This document shows positions 1 to 5,000 of a stretch of 5,000 nt of DNA, one piece after another; positions within the stretch are counted from its first letter, which is position 1, and the number at the start of each line of letters is the position of its first letter. The stretch spans positions 1-5,000 of the forward strand of contig URIN01000138.1 of the NCBI GenBank assembly GCA_900547915.1, written 5' to 3'. The stretch comes from an uncultured Clostridium sp. (lineage in GTDB: Bacteria > Bacillota > Clostridia > Oscillospirales > Acutalibacteraceae). The position numbers and the translations under genes were made by a program. Under the pieces are notes generated by a model that saw only the letters and a program-made list of their open reading frames with translations, was not told the DNA's origin and did no database searches.

Positions 1-30
1 CGTGGGCTCGGAGATGTGTATAAGAGACAG
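1..30 (+). other. Nextera/Tn5 sequencing adapter remnant (artefact)
   Basis: Positions 12-30 are exactly the 19-bp Tn5 mosaic end used in Nextera libraries (begins AGATGTGTAT, ends AAGAGACAG). Positions 1-11 (CGTGGGCTCGG) are the preceding part of the read-2 adapter. The coding frame of the following gene becomes protein-like only from position 31. This is untrimmed library sequence at a contig end, not part of the organism. Confidence 0.97.
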
Positions 31-564
31 AGTTGGAACTGGAGCGCGTTTGTTTTCGGACCATATTATTTGTTTTTCAGAAAAATGAACGGTCCCGGCA
101 CACTTTTTCTTGCGCTTGAGTTTGCGGCAAGATTTATTATAAGTATGGTGTTTTCCAAGCAGCTTACAGCGTTTGTTAACGGCGCTTCTTCACTTGTGCA
201 AAACACTGATATTTCACCGGCTGAGTATTATGAAAAAATGAATTCGCTTATTCAGTCGTCAGATATTATGACGGCATATTTGATCCTTACTGCATGTTTG
301 CTTGTTATCCATTTTATAATAGCTCTAATAGCAGATGGCCTTTACAGACGCAAAGTGTTTTCTGTGGTTTCTGATGTAGACAGCAAACTCGAATCTGGCA
401 CGGCATTTACTCCGCTTTCCATAAGTATGCAGAGTGATGCGGAACTTTCACCGTCTGAGATCAGAAGATTGTTTCTTGCCAGCAAGGGCGGAGTAAGCTT
501 TTTCTCCCCATGCATAGCTTTTCTGGTTCTCAGTTTTATAACGGATATAATTTCTTATCTGTAA
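31..564 (+). CDS. DUF2628-like small membrane protein, 5' truncated
   Basis: The 3' part of a gene, 177 codons plus a TAA stop. Function is unknown. Visible residues 1-18 hold an aromatic pattern (SWNWSAFVFGPYYLFFRK) typical of DUF2628 proteins, in which an F/W-N-W-x-A-F-x-F-G-P block precedes an aromatic stretch and RKM. Hydrophobic segments follow at about residues 24-46, 80-103 and 157-176. The second ends in DGLYRRKVF, resembling the conserved N-x-L-Y-x-x-H/K-V turn of that family. The segment between them (about 50-79) and the one after residue 105 are polar. A GTG at 16 opens the frame but lies inside the sequencing adapter, so it is not a start. The real N-terminus, which in relatives may be short or carry a zinc ribbon, is missing. 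It lies 62 bp upstream of galU on the same strand with no obvious terminator between, so co-transcription is possible. The family call is from motif memory; the truncation is certain. Confidence 0.75.
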   Translation, partial: SWNWSAFVFGPYYLFFRKMNGPGTLFLALEFAARFIISMVFSKQLTAFVNGASSLVQNTDISPAEYYEKMNSLIQSSDIMTAYLILTACLLVIHFIIALIADGLYRRKVFSVVSDVDSKLESGTAFTPLSISMQSDAELSPSEIRRLFLASKGGVSFFSPCIAFLVLSFITDIISYL

Positions 565-588
565 TGCGAATTACAATTTGGTTATAAT
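560..588 (+). promoter_or_regulatory. possible sigma-A promoter for galU
   Basis: A perfect TATAAT lies at 583-588, 38 bp before the galU start, in AT-rich DNA. The -35 at the standard 17-bp spacing would be TGTAAT (560-565), a poor match. An alternative pairs TTACAA (571-576) with ATAAAT (594-599), also 17 bp apart. The -10 is good but the -35 choice is unclear. AT-rich DNA produces such matches by chance. Confidence 0.4.
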
Positions 589-612
589 TTTAAATAAATT
601 TATATTTTTATT

Positions 613-617
613 GGAGG
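613..617 (+). promoter_or_regulatory. ribosome binding site of galU
   Basis: GGAGG at 613-617 with 9 nt before the ATG at 627. This is a strong Shine-Dalgarno sequence and fixes the galU start, whose encoded N-terminus (MKVRKAIIPAAG) also matches the family. Confidence 0.85.
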
Positions 618-626
618 AAAATAATT

Positions 627-1502
627 ATGAAAGTAAGAAAGGCAATTATCCCCGCAGCAGGTATGGGAACCAGAGTGCTCCCCGCATCAAAGGCAGTTCC
701 AAAGGAAATGCTCAATATTGTTGATAAGCCCGCAATTCAGTATATCGTGGAAGAAGCCTTTGCCTCTGGCATAGAGGAAGTCCTTATTATTACAAACAGA
801 AATAAGGGCGCTATTGAAGATCATTTTGACCATTCCTATGAGCTTGAGGATAAGCTTAAAGGAAACGAAAGCAAGAAGAAGATATATGAGGACGTGCTTG
901 CTTGCTCTAATTTCGGAAACATTTATTTCCTTCGCCAGAAAGAAACAAAGGGTCTCGGTCATGCTGTACTTTGTGCTAAAAACTTTGTAGGCAATGAGCC
1001 TTTTGCAGTTCTCTACGGAGATGACGTAATCCTTTCTGAAACTCCTTGCACAAAGCAGCTTTGCAATGCTTATGAAAAGTATGGTAAAGGCGTGGTAGGT
1101 GTTAAGGAAGTTCCCGGAATGGCTATCACAAAATATTGCTCACTTAAGACAGAGCCACTTGAAGGCAACTGCTATACATGCACCGATATGATAGAAAAGC
1201 CAAAGCCGGAAGAGATTATGGGCAACTTCTCTATCCTTGGAAGAGTTGTACTTCCTCCGCAGATTTTTGATATTCTTGAGAATACACCTCTCGGAGCAGG
1301 CAATGAGCTTCAGCTTACCGATGCTATGAAAACTCTTGCGCAGACAGACGGCGTTGTAGCAGTTGATTACGAGGGCGTTCGTTATGATATGGGTAATAAA
1401 TTCGGCATCCTTCAGGCAAATATTGAGGTTGGTCTCAAACATCCCGAAACAAAGGATGAGCTTAAAGCATATCTGAAGAGAATTGCCGCTGATCTTGATT
1501 AA
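627..1502 (+). CDS. galU: UTP-glucose-1-phosphate uridylyltransferase
   Basis: Makes UDP-glucose from UTP and glucose-1-phosphate in the cytoplasm, supplying sugar for cell-surface polysaccharides, glycolipids and galactose metabolism. At 291 aa it has the usual bacterial GalU length. The nucleotide-binding signature AAGMGTRVLPASKAVPKEML spans residues 10-29, with the key G12, G14, R16 and K26, followed by VDKPAIQYIVEEA (32-44). Other family landmarks are GLGHAV (109-114), the metal-binding GDD (131-133), EKP (190-192), GRVVLP (205-210), GAGNELQLTDAM (223-234) and YDMGNK (253-258). No key motif is missing. The start has a strong RBS. The next gene begins 19 nt after the stop on the same strand, suggesting a shared transcript. 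CDP-glucose or dTDP-glucose pyrophosphorylases are more distant relatives and fit less well. Identification is secure; whether it mainly serves surface glycans cannot be read from this context. Confidence 0.96.
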   Translation: MKVRKAIIPAAGMGTRVLPASKAVPKEMLNIVDKPAIQYIVEEAFASGIEEVLIITNRNKGAIEDHFDHSYELEDKLKGNESKKKIYEDVLACSNFGNIYFLRQKETKGLGHAVLCAKNFVGNEPFAVLYGDDVILSETPCTKQLCNAYEKYGKGVVGVKEVPGMAITKYCSLKTEPLEGNCYTCTDMIEKPKPEEIMGNFSILGRVVLPPQIFDILENTPLGAGNELQLTDAMKTLAQTDGVVAVDYEGVRYDMGNKFGILQANIEVGLKHPETKDELKAYLKRIAADLD

Positions 1503-1510
1503 TTGGATTT

Positions 1511-1524
1511 GAGGGATTTCTTTG
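1511..1524 (+). promoter_or_regulatory. RBS and TTG start of the CPBP protease gene
   Basis: GAGGG (1511-1515) lies 6 nt before TTG at 1522-1524. An in-frame TGA at 1510-1512 sits just upstream, and the only codons between are GGG, ATT and TCT. The next in-frame ATG is at codon 123, after the whole repeat tail. TTG is therefore the only credible start that keeps the tail. Confidence 0.75.
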
Positions 1525-2844
1525 AACAATTACAATAATCCTAATCCTTACGGAAACAGCAACCAACAGCCAAACGGTTGTCAGCAGCCGAATGGTTATC
1601 AGCAGACGAATGGTTATCAGCAGCCTAACGGTTATCAGCAGCCGAACGGTTATCAGCAGCCAAACGGTTATCAGCAGCCGAACGGTTATCAGCAGCCAAA
1701 CGGTTATCAGCAGCCGAATGGCTATCAGCAGCCAAATGGCTATCAGCAGCCAAATGGCTATCAGCAGCCTAATGGCTATCAGCAGCCGAATGGCTATCAG
1801 CAGCCTAACGGTTATCAGCAGCCTAACGGTTATCAGCAGCCAATAAACTTTAATAACGCATACGATCCTCAGTCTTCATATTATCGTATGAAGGCTAAAA
1901 TGGAAAGACGAGAGATTCGCAAGGTCGGCAATATGATGGGTCTTTGCGTCATCGCTTTTATAGTTGTACAGCTGTTGTCATCATTTATACTGATGAGCAG
2001 CAGTTCGATGTATGACCTTTATTCGTCTTCATCCATATTTCAGAATAGTTTCGGAATCATATTTGTCGAACTTTTAGCAGTCGCACTGCCGTTCGGCATT
2101 ATGGCGTATGTCAACAGAAAAAAATATGAAACGCCTCTTATTCCCAACAAGCATATAAACTTTTCGTCACTTTGCCTTTGGGTTGGTTTCGGAATGATGT
2201 GCTGCATAATCGCAAATTATATTGTCGGAATAATGATGAGCATATCCGAGTCGCTCGGCTATGAACTTACCCAAAGTGAGACTCCTGATCCGGAAAATAT
2301 TTTTGCCTGCATTATTGCAGCTCTTGCAACGGCAGTTGTCCCTGCTGTGTGCGAGGAATTTGCTATGCGCTGTTGCTCACTCGGCTTGCTTAAAAAATAC
2401 GGTAAAACCCTTGGCGTTGTAGGCGTATCACTTGTATTCGGTTTGCTTCACGGCAATTTAATACAGTTTGTATTTGCAACACTTGTTGGCCTTATTCTCG
2501 GCTTTGTTACAATTAAAACGGACAGTATTGTTCCAGCTGTAATAATTCACGGATTTAACAACGGAATGAGCGTCGTTGCACTTATTGTAGAGTATTTATA
2601 TGGTACAGATGCAAGTGATAAATCAAGCGTTGCTATTTTCGTTTTCTGGATAATCGTGGGTATTATATGCACAATTATACTCGCAGTAAAGCAAAAACTC
2701 AGCCTCAAAATAGATAAACCGGCAGAGCATCCGTTTGCAAACACCAACGCACAAAAGATCGGCGCTTTCATTTCATCTCCTGTGCTGATTATTTCAAGCC
2801 TTTATCTTATTGTGTCCGTTTTAATGAGTATACAGAAGGCTTGA
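1522..2844 (+). CDS. CPBP (Abi) family intramembrane metalloprotease with QQPNGY-repeat tail
   Basis: A predicted membrane-embedded glutamic-type/metal-dependent protease of the CPBP family (CAAX protease and bacteriocin-processing related, PF02517). All three family motifs are present: EExxxR as E278-E279-R283, FxxxH as F306-H310, and HxxxN as H343-N347, so it is probably active. Residues 1-14 are polar and N-rich. Residues 15-104 are fifteen tandem hexapeptides, mostly QQPNGY, with QQPNGC first and QQTNGY third. A short linker and a basic stretch (about 122-135) precede the first membrane segment, suggesting a cytoplasmic tail by the positive-inside rule. Hydrophobic segments lie near 138-158, 177-197, 213-240, 262-277, 297-311, 313-330, 335-358, 371-390 and 414-437. 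The substrate is unknown; bacterial members have been linked to bacteriocin immunity and peptide or protein processing. It sits 19 nt after galU and 1 nt before tadA, with no functional link evident. The start is TTG. The repeat tail is extra to the core family domain. Confidence 0.88.
   Translation: MNNYNNPNPYGNSNQQPNGCQQPNGYQQTNGYQQPNGYQQPNGYQQPNGYQQPNGYQQPNGYQQPNGYQQPNGYQQPNGYQQPNGYQQPNGYQQPNGYQQPNGYQQPINFNNAYDPQSSYYRMKAKMERREIRKVGNMMGLCVIAFIVVQLLSSFILMSSSSMYDLYSSSSIFQNSFGIIFVELLAVALPFGIMAYVNRKKYETPLIPNKHINFSSLCLWVGFGMMCCIIANYIVGIMMSISESLGYELTQSETPDPENIFACIIAALATAVVPAVCEEFAMRCCSLGLLKKYGKTLGVVGVSLVFGLLHGNLIQFVFATLVGLILGFVTIKTDSIVPAVIIHGFNNGMSVVALIVEYLYGTDASDKSSVAIFVFWIIVGIICTIILAVKQKLSLKIDKPAEHPFANTNAQKIGAFISSPVLIISSLYLIVSVLMSIQKA
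1564..1842 (+). repeat. 18-bp in-frame minisatellite, 15 full units
   Basis: Fifteen tandem 18-bp units run from 1564 to 1833, followed by a partial unit (CAGCAGCCA) to 1842. The consensus is CAGCAGCCNAAYGGYTAT, encoding QQPNGY. Differences between units 4-15 are all synonymous: third bases of the Pro, Asn and Gly codons. Only unit 1 (Tyr to Cys, plus a CAA codon) and unit 3 (Pro to Thr) change the protein. Because 18 is a multiple of three, gain or loss of units would keep the frame. Confidence 0.98.
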
Positions 2845-2848
2845 TATG
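2834..2848 (+). promoter_or_regulatory. RBS of tadA inside the end of the CPBP gene
   Basis: AGAAGG (2834-2839) lies within the last codons of the upstream gene, 6 nt before the tadA ATG at 2846. The upstream TGA (2842-2844) and this ATG are one base apart, which favours translational coupling between the two genes. Confidence 0.75.
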
Positions 2849-3304
2849 AATAATTTTATGGAAGAGGCACTGCGCCTTGCACAAGAAAGTTTTAATGAGG
2901 GTGAAGTCCCCGTAGGTGCAGTCATCGTTAAAGACGGAGAGATAGTAGGAAGAGGCAGAAACAGACGTGAAAACGGGAAAAACGCACTGTTTCATGCTGA
3001 AATTTCCGCAATCGATGAGGCTTGCAGAAACCTTGGCGGCTGGCGTCTTTGGCAGTGTGAAATGTATGTAACTCTTGAACCTTGCCCAATGTGTGCAGGT
3101 GCTATTATCAATTCCCGAATAAAAAAGGTAACTTTCGGCGCATATGATAAAAAAGCCGGTTCGTTTGGTTCTGTTGTGGATTTCAACACCTTGCCTTATA
3201 ATCATAAGCCTCAGATTGAGGGCGGAATTGATGAAGCGGAATGTTCAGAGCTTTTGTCGCTGTTTTTTGAACAGTTGCGTGAAAAACGCAAAAAGAAAAA
3301 CTGA
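2846..3304 (+). CDS. tadA: tRNA-specific adenosine deaminase TadA
   Basis: Zinc-dependent deaminase that converts adenosine-34 to inosine in the anticodon wobble position of tRNA-Arg(ACG), allowing one tRNA to read several CGN codons. At 152 aa it has the usual length. The cytidine/deoxycytidylate deaminase fold signature is complete: H50-A-E52 gives a zinc ligand and the proton-shuttling glutamate, and P79-C80-P-M-C83 gives the other two zinc ligands. VPVGAVIV (21-28), YVTLEPCPMCAGAI (74-87) and the KAGSFGSV block after it match TadA rather than guanine or cytosine deaminases. The C-terminus is a lysine/arginine-rich helix. It starts one base after the CPBP protease stop with its own RBS, so it is probably the last gene of the galU-CPBP-tadA transcript, ending at the hairpin at 3354. 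No missing residues or frame breaks are seen. Confidence 0.95.
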   Translation: MNNFMEEALRLAQESFNEGEVPVGAVIVKDGEIVGRGRNRRENGKNALFHAEISAIDEACRNLGGWRLWQCEMYVTLEPCPMCAGAIINSRIKKVTFGAYDKKAGSFGSVVDFNTLPYNHKPQIEGGIDEAECSELLSLFFEQLREKRKKKN

Positions 3305-3327
3305 TTAAGAAACAATTCTGTTTAAAA

Positions 3328-3350
3328 TTATTTTTACTATTTAAAAATAA
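3328..3350. repeat. AT-only 9-bp inverted repeat
   Basis: TTATTTTTA (3328-3336) and TAAAAATAA (3342-3350) are perfect reverse complements around a 5-nt loop, directly before the GC-rich terminator stem. It may add to termination of the minus-strand transcript by giving a U-rich tract, or may simply reflect AT-rich composition. Confidence 0.45.
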
Positions 3351-3353
3351 ATT

Positions 3354-3388
3354 AGGCTGCACCCGCTATTGCAGGCGCAGCCTTTTTT
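3354..3388 (+). terminator. rho-independent terminator after tadA, probably bidirectional
   Basis: AGGCTGC (3354-3360) pairs with GCAGCCT (3377-3383) and runs into six T (3383-3388), a good intrinsic terminator for the galU-CPBP-tadA transcript. Read from the minus strand the stem extends inward: GCCUGC (3376-3371) pairs with GCGGGU (3366-3361) using two G-U wobbles. This gives a continuous 13-bp stem with an AAUA loop, followed by a U-rich tract (AAUUUAUUUUU). In the plus RNA the same two positions are A-C mismatches. It can therefore also end the recombinase transcript coming from the right. Confidence 0.85.
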
Positions 3389-3402
3389 AATGTTTGAATC
3401 AG

Positions 3403-3453
3403 GATTGCCTTATCAGGCAATCAGCCCCTTACGGAGCGCAGGTTAACACCCGC
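3403..3453 (-). other. array of three compact hairpins downstream of the recombinase stop
   Basis: Reading the minus strand from the recombinase stop, three stem-loops follow with almost no spacers. The first (3453-3438) is GCGGGU, loop GUUA, ACCUGC. The second (3437-3424) is GCUCC, loop GUAA, GGGGC. After one base comes the third (3422-3403): GAUUGCCU, loop GAUA, AGGCAAUC, a perfect 8-bp stem. The first two contain one wobble each that would be an A-C mismatch in plus-strand RNA, so the structure belongs to the minus strand. It may be a structured 3' UTR, a small RNA, or a palindromic element or recombination site at the edge of a mobile element. I do not recognise a named RNA family. Confidence 0.6.
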
Positions 3454-3458
3454 CAAGC

Positions 3459-5000
3459 TTATTTCATTGATTCCTCATAAGCCTTGATCATCTTTTTACT
3501 TATTTGACCTGTACGGCTCGCAGTATTTTCAAGGATTTTACTAACAGAAGTGCCTGCATTCAGGTGAATTTCAAGTCTTGTTATATCTTTTTCAGGATAT
3601 ATGATTATTTCTTTGATATATCTTTCAATGAATGCCTTGTCTATCTCTTCACCGTCAATATGCTTTTCCGCAGCTTTCAGTATCGCTTTGATGTTTGAAA
3701 GCTCTTTTTTCATTTCCTGTTCTGTTTTTTCGCTGTTTTTTATTGTGTCAATCTGTGCCTGCAACTTTGAAATTTCTTCATCACATTCTTTAGTCATTCT
3801 AAAAAATTCACTGTCGCTCATATTACCTTCAGCGTTGAATTTCAACAGTTTCGTTTTCATTTTGTGTTGAGTTTCAAGCTGCTTGTTAAGTGAAATCAGT
3901 TCGTTCTTGTTGTCGTTGCTTTCAAGCAGTTCTGATACAAGATTTAGTACACAGGCTGACAGTTCTTCAATGTTTTGCTGACCTGATTTGAAAATGTCTT
4001 CAATTACAGGCTTTATTTCGCTTTCATATATTGCGTGGGAGGGACAACTGTCAGCGCCGTTGTTTATCTTTCCTGAGCAAACCCATTTAGACATTTTTTC
4101 TCCGCCTTTGCCTACTGCATCTTTTCGGTAGTAAGGTTTACCGCAGTGAGCACAGATGAGTTTGCCTGTGAACAGATTTTGATGAACTGTTTTGTGTTGT
4201 GCTGTGATTACATCCTGACTTCTCATATACAAAACTTCGTTAGCCTTGTCCCATATTTCTTCGCTGACTATTGCAGGAACGGTTTCTCCTGTTTCGTCCT
4301 TATATATAACCCATTCGTCCTCTGGCAGAAATTTTTGTTTCTTAGTGAACAAATCTGTTATAACAACTTTGTTTCCAACGAAGTATCCCTTGTATTTTGG
4401 ATTGCGTATTATGTTTCCCATAGTTGAGTGAGATAACTTTTTTCCTTTTCTGTTTCGTATGCCTTTTTCATAAAAGTGCTTTTCCATCTGCTTCATACTG
4501 AATTTTCCTGTGGCATACATCTCAAACAGTTCTTTTATGAATTCAGCCTCTTCTTCATTTATTGTTAGCTTGCCGTCTTTTTTGTTGTAGCCGAACATAT
4601 TGTTCGTGCCAAGAACTGTTCCATTTTTGATTGCCTGATGATGACCGAATCTAACACGGTTGGATATTTTTCTTGACTCGTCCTGTGCCATTGATGACAT
4701 AATTGTCAGTCGCAGTTCGCTGTCCTCGTCAATGGTATTGATATTATCGTTTTGAAAAAATACGGCAACACCGCTTGATAAAAGCTCTCTTGTAAATCGG
4801 ATACTGTCAAGGGTGTTACGGGCAAAACGGGACACCTCTTTTGTTATAACTAAATCAAAGAGTCCTTGTTTGCCGTCCTCAATCATCTCATTAAACCGTT
4901 CACGCTTTGCCGTTGATACACCCGATATACCTTCGTCAACATACCCTTCAACATATTCCCAGTTAGGATTGCTCTTTATAAAGTCTGTGTAGTAAGTTAT
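3459..5000 (-). CDS. large serine recombinase, N-terminus beyond the right edge
   Basis: Site-specific recombinase of the large serine (TnpX/integrase-like) type, which moves or integrates DNA by a serine-linked double-strand exchange. 513 codons are visible and the frame is open to the window edge. The first in-window Met (codon at 4886) is internal, since the 38 residues before it (including FIKSNPNWEYVEGYVDEGISG) are conserved family sequence. Using visible numbering from the edge: catalytic-domain arginines R58 and R61 in VSRFARN (56-62), then IMSSMAQDESR (100-110) at the start of the long helix. A Recombinase domain follows (about 130-265), then a zinc ribbon with C283-x2-C286, C308 and C319. 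A Lys/Glu-rich coiled coil spans about 362-443, with a C-terminal tail after it. The catalytic serine should lie not far upstream, outside the window. The gene converges on tadA and probably marks a mobile element extending to the right. No frameshift or stop is seen. Confidence 0.93.
   Translation of the reverse strand: MTYYTDFIKSNPNWEYVEGYVDEGISGVSTAKRERFNEMIEDGKQGLFDLVITKEVSRFARNTLDSIRFTRELLSSGVAVFFQNDNINTIDEDSELRLTIMSSMAQDESRKISNRVRFGHHQAIKNGTVLGTNNMFGYNKKDGKLTINEEEAEFIKELFEMYATGKFSMKQMEKHFYEKGIRNRKGKKLSHSTMGNIIRNPKYKGYFVGNKVVITDLFTKKQKFLPEDEWVIYKDETGETVPAIVSEEIWDKANEVLYMRSQDVITAQHKTVHQNLFTGKLICAHCGKPYYRKDAVGKGGEKMSKWVCSGKINNGADSCPSHAIYESEIKPVIEDIFKSGQQNIEELSACVLNLVSELLESNDNKNELISLNKQLETQHKMKTKLLKFNAEGNMSDSEFFRMTKECDEEISKLQAQIDTIKNSEKTEQEMKKELSNIKAILKAAEKHIDGEEIDKAFIERYIKEIIIYPEKDITRLEIHLNAGTSVSKILENTASRTGQISKKMIKAYEESMK

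Noticed and set aside
594..603. Palindrome ATAAATTTAT before galU as an operator
   Set aside because: It is only 10 bp of pure A/T in AT-rich DNA and easily arises by chance.
687..1529. Minus-strand open frames opposite galU
   Set aside because: They lie opposite a clear, fully conserved galU and show no recognisable protein features.
1564..1842. CRISPR array
   Set aside because: The units are contiguous 18-bp repeats with no unique spacers, and are in frame with the protease gene.
1592..1846. Second open frame across the repeat, encoding a VISS-type hexapeptide repeat
   Set aside because: An 18-bp repeat without stops is automatically open in other frames. Variation between units is synonymous in the QQPNGY frame but changes residues in this one, so the latter is a shadow.
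3305..3458. SRP RNA (ffs/scr), which often lies downstream of tadA in Firmicutes
   Set aside because: The conserved GGAAGG-type apical loop with its flanking asymmetric internal loop is not present on either strand of the spacer, and the stems seen are short separate hairpins.
3400..3460. tRNA gene as an integration target
   Set aside because: No cloverleaf, no GGTTCGAAT-like T-arm and no matching acceptor stem could be drawn; the hairpins are consecutive rather than enclosed by an outer stem.
3504..4431. Plus-strand open frames opposite the recombinase
   Set aside because: They are antisense to a well-supported serine recombinase with intact domains; their hydrophobic, Cys/Phe/Ser-rich composition is what the complement of Lys/Glu-rich coding gives.

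Overview
The window looks like the left end of a contig from a low-GC Firmicute, probably a Clostridia/Ruminococcaceae-type gut bacterium. This is inferred from the AT-rich intergenic DNA, the TTG start, the GGAGG-type ribosome binding sites, the Q/N/P/G/Y-rich tail on a membrane protein and the TnpX-like serine recombinase. Species cannot be named from the sequence alone. The first 30 bases are not genomic: they match the 3' part of the Illumina Nextera read-2 adapter, including the whole 19-bp Tn5 mosaic end.

Layout on the + strand: (1) 31-564, the 3' part of a small DUF2628-like membrane protein whose true start is lost behind the adapter; (2) 627-1502, galU, UTP-glucose-1-phosphate uridylyltransferase, with a good RBS and a possible promoter in the AT-rich gap; (3) 1522-2844, a CPBP/Abi-family intramembrane protease with all three catalytic motifs and an N-terminal tail made of fifteen tandem QQPNGY-type hexapeptides (an 18-bp minisatellite); (4) 2846-3304, tadA, the tRNA adenosine deaminase. 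Genes 2-4 are packed with gaps of 19 and 1 nt, so they are probably one transcript ending at the hairpin and T-run at 3354-3388.

On the - strand, 3459-5000 holds a large serine recombinase that converges on tadA. Its reading frame stays open to the right edge, so the first Met inside the window (codon at 4886) is not the start. The N-terminal part with the catalytic serine lies outside. It is probably the edge of an integrative or transposable element.

The 154-bp convergent spacer (3305-3458) is the most structured non-coding part. Besides the terminator it holds three closely packed hairpins with 4-nt loops just after the recombinase stop. In two of these and in the terminator stem, the pairing only works fully in the minus-strand RNA, where the variable positions become G-U wobbles. 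Apart from this hairpin array and the minisatellite, the window is ordinary housekeeping sequence next to a mobile-element gene; no complete new system is visible.
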